64,000 nucleotides of DNA from Macrococcus sp. DPC7161 (GTDB lineage: Bacteria > Bacillota > Bacilli > Staphylococcales > Staphylococcaceae), in the NCBI RefSeq assembly GCF_004117835.1, contig NZ_SDSC01000004.1:124001-188000 (forward strand). Reading direction: 5' to 3'. Below, one piece after another: positions 1-7,419 of the stretch. The first letter of the stretch is position 1. Every line of letters begins with the position of its first letter. The notes beneath the pieces were generated by a model. That model saw only the letters and a list, made by a program, of their open reading frames with translations. It made no database searches and had not been told where the DNA came from. The translations under genes and the position numbers were made by a program.

Positions 1-2
1 GT

Positions 3-530
3 TTATTTTTAGGGATAGCAACATTACTGTTATTACCCGTTATCATTCACGAAGTACGAATATTACTATTCTTTATTGCGATGATGCCATTTGCATGTGT
101 GAATGTATACTTTGCATCACAACGAGATGAGCGTAATATTTTAAATGATTTTAGTGCAATAATTATTTTTTCAATCGCTGGATTAATTGCTTATTTTTTA
201 GGCAATCATACAGTAGATATCAATATGTTATATGTATTTGGATTTAGTTTCATGTATTTTGTTGGGACAACATTTTATGTGAAGTCGATGATTCGTGAAA
301 AGAAGAATATTAAATTTAAGTATTATTCATTTGGTTACCATGTATTATTGGTAGTTTTAGGTTTTATCATTCATCCACTAGTAGGTATTGCAATCGCACC
401 AAGTTTGGTACGTGCTGTTTATTTATATGGTAAAAATGTAAAACCAATGAAGATTGGTATATTGGAAATTGCAAATGCATGTTTTATTACTTTATTTATT
501 GGGATTTATTTCTATACCATTCTTAAATAA
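3..530 (+). CDS. YwiC-like membrane protein, 5' end outside the window
   Basis: The reading frame is open from the first bases of the window, so the gene is cut by the window edge; the first internal ATG is at 81 but in-frame hydrophobic residues precede it. The visible part is a multi-pass membrane protein with about five hydrophobic segments, a basic cytoplasmic loop (residues MIREKKNIKFK) and a C-terminal segment ending FYTILK. The pattern resembles the YwiC-like family, whose function is unknown. The assignment is by resemblance only; an unrelated integral membrane protein remains possible. Confidence 0.6.
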   Translation, partial: LFLGIATLLLLPVIIHEVRILLFFIAMMPFACVNVYFASQRDERNILNDFSAIIIFSIAGLIAYFLGNHTVDINMLYVFGFSFMYFVGTTFYVKSMIREKKNIKFKYYSFGYHVLLVVLGFIIHPLVGIAIAPSLVRAVYLYGKNVKPMKIGILEIANACFITLFIGIYFYTILK

Positions 531-546
531 ATATACTCAAATAAAA

Positions 547-570
547 AAGCCACTGCAAATGCAGTGGCTT
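547..570 (-). terminator. Rho-independent terminator of the 84-aa membrane protein gene
   Basis: A perfect 10-bp stem (547-556 with 561-570) has a 4-nt loop. On the minus strand it is followed by six T residues, which fits termination of the gene at 625-879. The plus-strand side has only a short T run but could also stop the YwiC-like gene. Confidence 0.75.
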
Positions 571-624
571 TAAACGTCTATTCAGACATCAACTATCTGT
601 TATTAAATATCTAGTTAAGCTAAA

Positions 625-879
625 TTATCGTTTGTGCATTAATTTTAAAACAAATGATACAACTAAAATTAATACGATAGTACCTACTAAAGCTGGAATG
701 ATGTAGAAACCACCAAATTCAGGACCAAAGTGTGGTAATAACCATCCACCAACTGCTGCTCCTAAGAAACCAGCGATAATGTTACCAATTTTACCTCCTG
801 GAATATCTGTACCTAAAATCACGCCAGCAAACCAACCGATTAATCCACCGACGATTAATGAAATAATAAATCCGATCAT
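625..879 (-). CDS. GlsB/YeaQ/YmgE family small membrane protein
   Basis: An 84-residue, Gly-rich, three-helix membrane protein. It begins MIGFIISLIVGGLIGWFAG and has a central GNIIAGFLGAAVGGWLLP segment, both typical of the transglycosylase-associated (GlsB/YeaQ/YmgE) family linked to general and envelope stress. The length is normal for the family. An AGGAGGT ribosome binding site lies 11 nt before the ATG. A sigma-B-type promoter (942-966) lies about 60 nt upstream, and a terminator (547-570) closes a single-gene transcript. The molecular function of the family is not established. Confidence 0.85.
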   Translation of the reverse strand: MIGFIISLIVGGLIGWFAGVILGTDIPGGKIGNIIAGFLGAAVGGWLLPHFGPEFGGFYIIPALVGTIVLILVVSFVLKLMHKR

Positions 880-941
880 AATATAAAGACCTCCTATTTT
901 TTAAATCTTATTAAGCAATTTGTATTGCTTATGTTTAATAA

Positions 942-966
942 GTACCCCCCTAAAAAAGTGTTAAAC
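942..966 (-). promoter_or_regulatory. Putative sigma-B promoter
   Basis: On the minus strand the sequence reads GTTTAA (961-966), a 13-nt spacer and GGGTAC (942-947). This is close to the staphylococcal sigma-B consensus GTTTAA-N12-15-GGGTAT. It points at the stress-family membrane protein gene starting at 879. Confidence 0.7.
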
Positions 967-1016
967 ATTTTCTTAAAACTTTTTTTATAAAACTTATTCT
1001 CGATGTATAAAAAAGA

Positions 1017-1049
1017 AAGTACTTACAATTCTTTGAAAAGTAAGTACTT
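1017..1049 (-). terminator. Terminator overlapping the 3' end of the membrane protein gene
   Basis: A perfect 10-bp stem (1017-1026 with 1040-1049) has a 13-nt loop and is followed on the minus strand by a T-rich tract. Its loop-proximal and 5' arm bases are the last codons of the gene at 1023-1625, so coding sequence and terminator share bases. Confidence 0.7.
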
Positions 1050-1625
1050 CTTAATATATAGGATATATAAGATTCCTATTAGTATATAACAATAAAAATA
1101 CGGCAAAAATAATGTAAGTAGCATGTAACTGACTGCAAAGCATATTTCACCGACTTGCTTTGGGTGTTTGAAATAGCGATATACATGTTGTTTATTCATA
1201 TGAAATAACTTTAAAGGACGATCCGTTTCTGATAATTGGAATAAAATGATACCAATAATAAATACTGTTACGCTTAAATAAGCACTTGATTGATAAATAG
1301 AATGAATACTTGTATAGAGAATTGCAAACAAAGATAAATTATACAAGAGTGCTATGATAAGGAGCAGCATAGGTGATTTAATATATATTTGATAATGGAC
1401 ATATTTTTTGTAACGTAAATATAAATGTCCTAACATCATCATTAGTTGGAAAACAATCAACGTTTTGTTAATAAAATTACCAACACCGACGATAGGGTAT
1501 AAAATGAATGCATTTAAAAATGCACTGATTGGCAAAAAGATATAAGTCATTTTTTGTTCGAACTTAAAAAATAACAAAAAAGTGGCAAGCGTGATGATTA
1601 AATTGATGATAATGATTGTAATCAT
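1023..1625 (-). CDS. Multi-pass membrane protein of unknown function
   Basis: A 200-residue hydrophobic protein with about six membrane segments. Near residues 150-165 a His/Pro/Glu-containing stretch (YFKHPKQVGEICF) recalls the RHP-x-x-x-G-E motif of isoprenylcysteine methyltransferase-like and NnrU-like membrane methyltransferases, but the match is short and I do not assign that activity. The ATG at 1625 follows an AGGAGG site at suitable spacing. The gene lies downstream of queE, separated from it by a terminator (1646-1674), so it is probably transcribed independently. Confidence 0.7.
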   Translation of the reverse strand: MITIIIINLIITLATFLLFFKFEQKMTYIFLPISAFLNAFILYPIVGVGNFINKTLIVFQLMMMLGHLYLRYKKYVHYQIYIKSPMLLLIIALLYNLSLFAILYTSIHSIYQSSAYLSVTVFIIGIILFQLSETDRPLKLFHMNKQHVYRYFKHPKQVGEICFAVSYMLLTLFLPYFYCYILIGILYILYIKKYLLFKEL

Positions 1626-1645
1626 TGCTTCCCTCCTAAAAAAAC

Positions 1646-1674
1646 GACTTGAATTGATTATAACAATTCAAGTC
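1646..1674 (-). terminator. Terminator of the queC-queD-queE operon
   Basis: An 11-bp perfect stem (1646-1656 with 1664-1674) with a 7-nt loop is followed on the minus strand by a T-rich run. It lies just after the queE stop codon. Confidence 0.85.
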
Positions 1675-1692
1675 TTATTTTGTATATAAATA

Positions 1693-2412
1693 TTAAACGC
1701 CTTTTTTATTGCTCCAAATTAATGTGTGGAGTTGTGGCGTGACATAACATGCGTTCATCTCTACATCATCCATAACTTGATTGATTAAGTTTTCATAACG
1801 TTCTAATAATAATATTGTGTGATTTTCAACAGTCTCATCTAAATAAGGATTGCCTACTTGTAAGTAAAATGGGATATTTGGATATCGCTTATGTATCATT
1901 TTTGCAAATTGGTAATCTTCATCATTAAATATTACGACTTTAAGGCTGACCTGTTGTTTTGATAAATCGAGATTTTGAATAACTTCATCTAAAACATTTA
2001 AGTCTTGCTTCATTGACGATGATGGTGGCTTTGGACTGATGGTTAAATCATCAATATTTATCATCCAATCTTGCCATCTAGACCCTTGTGTTTCTAAAGC
2101 GACTTTAATGTTGTTTTCATGTAAAAAATCGATAAGTGTATTCATATTTTTAATAAGTGCAGGGTTACCCCCTGAAATCGTTACATGGTCAAATGATTTT
2201 CCAATCTTTATGAGTTTATCATAAATTGCTTCTGCTTCCATCATACGAATATCTTCTTTCGCACTGCCATCCCAAGTGAACTTAGAGTCACACCAACTAC
2301 AACTGAAATCACATCCAGCCGTTCTTACAAACATCGTTTTTCGACCAATGACCATACCTTCACCTTGGATAGTAGGACCGAATATTTCAAGAACAGGTAT
2401 TTTTTTAGACAT
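1693..2412 (-). CDS. queE: 7-carboxy-7-deazaguanine synthase QueE
   Basis: A radical-SAM enzyme that contracts 6-carboxy-tetrahydropterin to 7-carboxy-7-deazaguanine, the third step towards preQ0. The protein (239 aa from the chosen start) opens with MSKKIPVLEIFGPTIQGEG, where GPTIQGEG is the QueE signature. It carries the CX3CX2C iron-sulfur motif in AGCDFSCSWCD and a TISGGNPA substrate/SAM segment. The frame is open upstream to an ATG at 2520, but I chose 2412 because GAGGTG sits just upstream and the family begins here. The start overlaps the end of queD by 8 nt, which suggests translational coupling. It is the last gene of the riboswitch-controlled operon. Confidence 0.95.
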   Translation of the reverse strand: MSKKIPVLEIFGPTIQGEGMVIGRKTMFVRTAGCDFSCSWCDSKFTWDGSAKEDIRMMEAEAIYDKLIKIGKSFDHVTISGGNPALIKNMNTLIDFLHENNIKVALETQGSRWQDWMINIDDLTISPKPPSSSMKQDLNVLDEVIQNLDLSKQQVSLKVVIFNDEDYQFAKMIHKRYPNIPFYLQVGNPYLDETVENHTILLLERYENLINQVMDDVEMNACYVTPQLHTLIWSNKKGV

Positions 2413-2824
2413 GGCGCTCACCTCTGTAGAGGACATAGCTTGTTGGTGTTTCTCTAACGAACACTTGTAGTATTTTAGGTTGATTTTCAAGTGTAGTAAG
2501 ATGTGATTCAATGATTTCAAATATCGTTTTGGCTACAACTTCAGTCGATGGTGGCTGATTTTTAAAATGAGGATGTTCATTTAATAATGTATGATCGTAT
2601 TGTTTATGTACGAGTTGTTTAATATCCTGAAAATTGACTAAAAAACCAAGTGGATTTAATGCGTTACCTGCTATTGTGATATTTACGAAATAAGTATGGC
2701 CATGCACATTTTGACACATACCAGCTTCATCAAAAGGTATATAATGTGCCGCTGCAAATTGCATATCTTTATTCAATTCATACGCATATGTATGTGCAAC
2801 GCTTGGATAAATTTGTTGTAACAT
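2405..2824 (-). CDS. queD: 6-carboxy-5,6,7,8-tetrahydropterin synthase QueD
   Basis: A 139-residue member of the 6-pyruvoyl-tetrahydropterin synthase family that converts 7,8-dihydroneopterin triphosphate to 6-carboxy-tetrahydropterin. The sequence shows the catalytic Cys and zinc-binding His residues in CQNVHGHTYFV and an upstream AAHY His. The first base of its ATG is the last base of the queC stop region (shared position 2824), and its end overlaps queE. It is thus the middle gene of a tightly packed queC-queD-queE operon. Confidence 0.95.
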   Translation of the reverse strand: MLQQIYPSVAHTYAYELNKDMQFAAAHYIPFDEAGMCQNVHGHTYFVNITIAGNALNPLGFLVNFQDIKQLVHKQYDHTLLNEHPHFKNQPPSTEVVAKTIFEIIESHLTTLENQPKILQVFVRETPTSYVLYRGERHV

Positions 2825-3489
2825 TATAACCCTCCTCTTGATTGTAAGTATTGATCTAAGCCATTTTTTCTAAGTTTACAGCTTGGACATTCTCCGCATC
2901 CATCACCGATGATACCTTCATAGCATGTTAAAGTTTGATTTCTAATATAATCTAATCGACCAAGTTCGTCTGCTAATGCCCAAGTTTCTTTTTTATCCAG
3001 CCACATCAGTGGGGTATGAATTTCAAAGTTCATATCCATTGATAAATTAATCGTTAAATTTAATGATTTAATGAAATTATCACGACAGTCAGGATAACCT
3101 GAGAAATCCGTTTCACACACACCCGTAATGATATGTCTTGCTTCAATTTGATAAGCAAGTGCTGCGGCAAAAGACATAAACAATAAATTTCTAGCAGGTA
3201 CAAACGTATTTGGCACGGTTGAGTTGCTTTCAATTGCCAACGTGTGATCCGTTAATGCATTAGGGGACAGTTGTGACAATAATGACATGTCTAAAATGTG
3301 ATGTTTTAAACCAAGGTCACTAGCAATATTTTTAGCAACTTCGATTTCTAACGCATGGCGTTGTCCATAATTGAACGTCACAAGTTCAACTGTGTCATAT
3401 TGCTTAAGTGCATGAAAGACGCAAGTCGTACTATCTTGACCACCGCTAAATACAACCAATGCTTTATTGTTGTTTAATTGTTTTTCCAA
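2824..3489 (-). CDS. queC: 7-cyano-7-deazaguanine synthase QueC
   Basis: An ATP-dependent ligase-type enzyme that turns 7-carboxy-7-deazaguanine into preQ0 using ammonia. It has the PP-loop motif [10 protein letters not shown] near the N terminus and a zinc-binding Cys cluster (CGECPSC with an upstream Cys) near the C terminus. An ATG at 3516 is in frame, but that region is the terminator T-tract of the riboswitch. GGAGTG lies 7 nt before a TTG at 3489, giving 221 aa, very close to the usual length, so I take the TTG as start. It is the first gene of the preQ1-regulated operon. Confidence 0.93.
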   Translation of the reverse strand: MEKQLNNNKALVVFSGGQDSTTCVFHALKQYDTVELVTFNYGQRHALEIEVAKNIASDLGLKHHILDMSLLSQLSPNALTDHTLAIESNSTVPNTFVPARNLLFMSFAAALAYQIEARHIITGVCETDFSGYPDCRDNFIKSLNLTINLSMDMNFEIHTPLMWLDKKETWALADELGRLDYIRNQTLTCYEGIIGDGCGECPSCKLRKNGLDQYLQSRGGL

Positions 3490-3504
3490 AGTATTCACTC
3501 CAAT

Positions 3505-3535
3505 AAAAAAAGACATCTAACCCTAGCAAGATGTC
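3505..3535 (-). terminator. Regulatory terminator of the preQ1 riboswitch
   Basis: A 7-bp stem (3512-3518 with 3529-3535) with a 10-nt loop is followed by seven T residues on the minus strand. It sits between the aptamer and the queC ribosome binding site. Its loop contains GCTAGG (3522-3527), exactly complementary to CCTAGC in the aptamer, so an alternative antiterminator pairing is possible. Confidence 0.85.
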
Positions 3536-3540
3536 AAATC

Positions 3541-3577
3541 TAGTTTTTTATAGAGGGTATAGGCTAGGAACCTCTCT
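3541..3577 (-). promoter_or_regulatory. PreQ1-I riboswitch aptamer
   Basis: On the minus strand the sequence starts AGAGAGGTTCCTAGCC, continues through TATACCCTCTATAAAA and ends AACTA. This is the class I preQ1 layout: a GAGG/CCTC stem, a C-rich loop, and an A-rich tail followed by ACTAG that forms the pseudoknot with CTAG in the loop. It lies in the leader of queC and is followed at once by a terminator, which fits transcriptional shut-off when preQ1 is abundant. Confidence 0.93.
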
Positions 3578-3649
3578 TATTGAATTCGCTACTCATTGTA
3601 TCAGAAAAAAAGGTATACTTAAAGTATTAGTTTTTTAAGGAGAAAAAAT

Positions 3650-4222
3650 ATGATTGTCATGATAGATCACTATGATTCATTTACATATAATATTGTTCAT
3701 TATATAGAACAAATAAATCCGAAGATTAAAGTGTTCAAAAGTAATGAGGTGACGATTGAACAGCTTAAACAAATAAATCCTACACATATTATCTTATCGC
3801 CAGGACCAGGGCATCCTGATGATGCAACATTAGCACATCACATTTTAGATACTTTTATTAATACTCCGATATTAGGTGTTTGTTTAGGGTTTCAAGTAAT
3901 TGTCTCGCATTTTGGCGGTGAAATCATACAATTACCACCTGTCCATGGTTATAAAAATGAAATTCAATATGAGCCTGTCAGTGTGTTTCGAAATTTAAAT
4001 GGTCAACAGTTTGTTGGACGTTATCATTCTTTAGGAACGAAAGCAGTACCCAATGCTTTACAACAAACTGCCGTATTAGAAAATGGCATTGTGATGGGTA
4101 TTATGCACAAAACAAGACCGATTCATGGTATTCAATTTCACCCTGAATCAGTATTAACGGATGAAGGATTTAAGATGGTCGAAACATTTTTAAGTGAGGT
4201 ACATGATGAAAGCAGAAATTAA
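3650..4222 (+). CDS. pabA: Aminodeoxychorismate/anthranilate synthase glutaminase PabA
   Basis: A 190-residue class I glutamine amidotransferase that supplies ammonia to PabB for 4-amino-4-deoxychorismate (folate branch). It has the nucleophile Cys in GVCLGFQ, the SPGPG oxyanion region and the catalytic His-Glu in HPES. An AAGGAG site precedes the ATG. Its 3' end overlaps pabB by 17 nt, indicating coupled synthesis of the two subunits. It could also serve anthranilate synthase, as PabA-type glutaminases sometimes do, but the neighbour is PabB-like. Confidence 0.92.
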   Translation: MIVMIDHYDSFTYNIVHYIEQINPKIKVFKSNEVTIEQLKQINPTHIILSPGPGHPDDATLAHHILDTFINTPILGVCLGFQVIVSHFGGEIIQLPPVHGYKNEIQYEPVSVFRNLNGQQFVGRYHSLGTKAVPNALQQTAVLENGIVMGIMHKTRPIHGIQFHPESVLTDEGFKMVETFLSEVHDESRN

Positions 4223-5957
4223 TTTTCAATTTAATAATGAGATGCGTCATTACCAGTTTGAACAGCCGAAAGCATCTTATTATATTTATCAAAATGAGAG
4301 AAGTAAGCTTGAAGCAATACTAGAACAAATTGAGTCATGTAAAGACTATGTCATAATGCTCATTGATTATGAAGCGGCAAAGTTATTCTCTAAAGATTAT
4401 CACGTTAAACACGTTCATCATCCAATAATTGAAATTCATACGTACGAACGACCATCACAAGTTTTATTTAATCAAAGTCAAAAGGATGTTACTTTTGTAT
4501 CAACAGAAGAACAATCGTCTATTATAAATAAATTGAATACGATTCAAGATGAAATCAGATTAGGTAATACTTATCAAGTGAATTATACGACGAGATTGAC
4601 CGGGAATGGTGAAATTAACTATCAAATGTATCAAACATTATTACAAAAGAATAATGGAAGATATACAGCTTATTTCGAAAGAACTAATAGAAAGATTTTA
4701 AGCATGTCTCCTGAATTGTTTTTTGAATATGATCCTAAAATCAATCAATTGTTAGCACGACCTATGAAAGGTACAATGCCAGTCACAAATGATGAAGAAG
4801 AGACGAAAAGAAATTATCAATTCTTAAGAAGGTCAATAAAAGACCAAGCTGAAAATGTAATGATTGTCGATTTATTAAGAAATGATATGAGTAAAATAGC
4901 AACGAAAGGATCGGTAAAGGTACCGAAATTATTTGAAATCACGAAATATGATACCGTATTTCAAATGACCTCTGATATTACAGCTAATATAGAAAATAAA
5001 AGTATATTAGATATATTAGATGCCTTATTTCCATGTGGTTCAATTACTGGTGCACCTAAAGTATCGACAATGCAAATTATCGATCGTTTAGAATCAAGTA
5101 TGAGAGGTATTTATTGTGGTGCAATTGGGCTAATCACACCAGAGAAGGAAATGGTATTTAACGTGCCTATTAGAACAATTGAAGCACGTCATGGTGATTT
5201 TCAATACGGTGTTGGTGGTGGTATTACAATCAATTCAATTCCAAACAATGAATATGATGAAATGGTTGCCAAAAGCCAAGTGCTTAACCAAATTGGCCAA
5301 GTAAAATTTAATAATGAAAGCGTAAATCAAAAAATTGATTTACCAAATGACTTTCATTTAATTGAGACAATGCGATTTGAAAAAAAATCGATTAAAAGAT
5401 TAGATTTACATATGAAACGTTTAGCACAATCTGCGGATTATTTTAATATTAATATAGATATTAATGAGATAAAAATGCAATTAAACGAAGCATGTGCTTC
5501 GTTTGTGGAAAATCTAACAGAGACACTTCCAATTTTTATGTTAAGATTAACATGTGATTTGAATGGAAATGTTCTTGTTAATACGAAGGTATTACCAAAT
5601 TCTGGACATGATGCTAAAATAGCTGAAATAAAGCTCACTAAACCGTGCTTTCATCAAAATAAAACGAGTGTAAGGGCACAATATGGTGATCCAAAAGAAT
5701 TGTTATTACTACATTGTAATGGGGATGCTTTAGAATTTAATATCGGTAACTTAGTATATGAAATTGAAGGTGTGAAATATACACCTAAGTCAAAATATAT
5801 TTTAAATGGCTGTTTTAAGCAGTCGATTCAAACCGAACTAACTGAGAGAAATATTCATATTGATGATTTAATTAAAGGTCATGGCAACGGTACAATTAAA
5901 GTGTATTTAATTAATTCATTGAGAGAATGGGTATTAATAGATAACTTGAAAATGTAG
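4206..5957 (+). CDS. pabB: Fused aminodeoxychorismate synthase component I and class IV aminotransferase-like lyase (PabB-PabC)
   Basis: 583 residues. Residues about 1-380 are a chorismate-binding PabB domain; visible motifs are GNTYQVNYT, LARPMKGTMP, DLLRNDMSKIA and CGSITGAPKV. Residues about 385-583 resemble fold-type IV PLP enzymes such as ADC lyase (PabC): LIETMRF start, a probable PLP lysine in HQNKTSVR, and ALEFNIGNLVYE. The fusion could make both ADC and p-aminobenzoate. GTG 4194, ATG 4203 and ATG 4206 are all in frame; the GAGGT at 4196-4200 best fits 4206. In S. aureus, as I recall, the two domains are separate genes. Confidence 0.88.
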   Translation: MKAEINFQFNNEMRHYQFEQPKASYYIYQNERSKLEAILEQIESCKDYVIMLIDYEAAKLFSKDYHVKHVHHPIIEIHTYERPSQVLFNQSQKDVTFVSTEEQSSIINKLNTIQDEIRLGNTYQVNYTTRLTGNGEINYQMYQTLLQKNNGRYTAYFERTNRKILSMSPELFFEYDPKINQLLARPMKGTMPVTNDEEETKRNYQFLRRSIKDQAENVMIVDLLRNDMSKIATKGSVKVPKLFEITKYDTVFQMTSDITANIENKSILDILDALFPCGSITGAPKVSTMQIIDRLESSMRGIYCGAIGLITPEKEMVFNVPIRTIEARHGDFQYGVGGGITINSIPNNEYDEMVAKSQVLNQIGQVKFNNESVNQKIDLPNDFHLIETMRFEKKSIKRLDLHMKRLAQSADYFNINIDINEIKMQLNEACASFVENLTETLPIFMLRLTCDLNGNVLVNTKVLPNSGHDAKIAEIKLTKPCFHQNKTSVRAQYGDPKELLLLHCNGDALEFNIGNLVYEIEGVKYTPKSKYILNGCFKQSIQTELTERNIHIDDLIKGHGNGTIKVYLINSLREWVLIDNLKM

Positions 5958-6016
5958 TGATAGTTTGTCAAAATAGGAAAAAGGTAATGTAGAAGTCTTC
6001 ATTAAAAGGTGATGAA

Positions 6017-6235
6017 ATGATGAATTTACTTGGCATTATAATATTAGCATTGATATTGACTTTAAGTATTAATTATATTAATCGACATATTATAAAATTA
6101 TTTGAAGCGAATAACATAAAGCAAGCACTGATAACAACGTATGTGACGTTAGGTTGTTCGATAATCGTTGTTTCGTTAATGACCTTATTAATGAGGAATA
6201 TGGTGATTGATTTTGCAAAAGTGTTCTATCGCTAG
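6017..6235 (+). CDS. Small two-helix membrane protein
   Basis: A 72-residue protein with two clear membrane segments (residues about 3-20 and 38-60) joined by a polar loop containing NRHIIKLFEANNIKQ. AAAGGTGATG precedes the ATG. It follows pabB by 59 nt and is closed by a strong terminator whose loop holds its stop codon, so it may be the tail gene of the pab transcript. I do not recognise a family. Confidence 0.65.
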   Translation: MMNLLGIIILALILTLSINYINRHIIKLFEANNIKQALITTYVTLGCSIIVVSLMTLLMRNMVIDFAKVFYR

Positions 6236-6250
6236 ATAGGACACTTTTTT
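6217..6250 (+). terminator. Terminator after the small membrane protein gene
   Basis: A stem of about 14 bp with one G-T wobble (6217-6230 with 6235-6248) and a 4-nt loop runs straight into a T6 tract. The stop codon of the gene lies inside the loop. Confidence 0.85.
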
Positions 6251-6306
6251 AAGTCTTAAGTCCGATGAAAAAAATAAAAATATGTATAAAATTATAGGAG
6301 AATATA

Positions 6307-7257
6307 ATGTCTATTGTTTTTGAAACGCCAGGAATGTATACAAAAGTACAAAATATTTCAAATATCGATACAGCCTATCAATCATTAAATGGTCCAGGAG
6401 ATGTTCTTGCTGTTCAATTAGGCAACGCCTTATTAGGTAATCCTGTTGAAAGTCCTGTAGTAGAAATGATGTTTGTAGCGCCAACGATTCAATTTAGAGA
6501 ACGAACATTAATCACATTAACAGGTGCTGACTTTAAAGCATATACACAAGATAAATCATTAATGACATACAAAGTGTATTTAATGGAAAAAGGAGATAGA
6601 CTCTATTTCAAACAACCTAAAAAGGGTGCAAGAGCTTATCTAAACATCGCCGGTGGCATCAATTGTTTTCAGAAAGATTGTGAACATACAATTCAATCAG
6701 GGGATCGCTTAGAATTTGAACGTAATTATTCGCCATTGCAAAAGCGTATGATGGAAAACTTAGAAAAAACAAAGGCCAGTGCATGGGGTGTTGATATGTA
6801 TGCACTAAGTAGATTGTACTATTCTGATGTTTTTCATATTTTAAAGACTAAAGATAGCGAACATTTGTCATTTGAACAGCAAATGACGATGATGAATGAT
6901 ATTTATAAAGTGACGAATCAATACGATCAGTCTGGTTTTTATCTTGAAGGTGAACTGCTAGGTAATCATCAATATGACATGCAATTGTATGAAGCAATTT
7001 GTGGTGGCATTCAACTAGACCCGAATGGACAATTGATTATTCATTTAAAACATCATAAAACAATTCATTATCCAATCATTGCTACAATTGTGCCGTACCA
7101 CTTAAATAAATTGGCACAAAAAAGACCCGGTTCAAAATTGTTATTCAAGTGGATTACTGAAGAGGAAGCATTACAACTTCAAAAGAATTATGAAGCTTGG
7201 GTTAAATCTGTTTTAAAACAAATTCAATATATGCATGATTTAGAAATGAAGAAATAA
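6307..7257 (+). CDS. PxpC/KipA-type biotin-dependent carboxyltransferase family protein
   Basis: 316 residues of the CT_A_B (KipA/PxpC) family, which in 5-oxoprolinase complexes works with PxpA and PxpB to open pyroglutamate with ATP. Family features visible are the N-terminal GMYTKVQN (usually GxxTTVQD), GDVLAVQLGNALLGNP (usually DxxAxxxANxLVGN), and the RAYLNIAGGI segment (usually RAYLAVAGGI). No pxpA or pxpB gene is adjacent, so it is a lone paralogue whose partner would lie elsewhere. Length is normal. Transcribed alone, with a terminator upstream; AGGAG lies just before the ATG. Confidence 0.8.
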   Translation: MSIVFETPGMYTKVQNISNIDTAYQSLNGPGDVLAVQLGNALLGNPVESPVVEMMFVAPTIQFRERTLITLTGADFKAYTQDKSLMTYKVYLMEKGDRLYFKQPKKGARAYLNIAGGINCFQKDCEHTIQSGDRLEFERNYSPLQKRMMENLEKTKASAWGVDMYALSRLYYSDVFHILKTKDSEHLSFEQQMTMMNDIYKVTNQYDQSGFYLEGELLGNHQYDMQLYEAICGGIQLDPNGQLIIHLKHHKTIHYPIIATIVPYHLNKLAQKRPGSKLLFKWITEEEALQLQKNYEAWVKSVLKQIQYMHDLEMKK

Positions 7258-7295
7258 ACAAATTACACTTTTTAAAAACTTTTAATACATTTTCC

Positions 7296-7324
7296 TTGAA
7301 ATTTTCATGAAAACAGTATAAATT
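7296..7324 (+). promoter_or_regulatory. Candidate sigma-A promoter of ltaS
   Basis: TTGAAA (7296-7301) is followed after 17 nt by TAAATT (7319-7324), or after 15 nt by TATAAA (7317-7322). It lies about 95 nt before the ltaS start. Only moderate matches, so tentative. Confidence 0.35.
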
Positions 7325-7419
7325 TATATATTGTACATACAAAGTTTTATTACAATAAGATTACAAAATATAAATTAATGTTAACTTGATTAACGTCGGA
7401 AAAATAATGGAGGAAAGCA

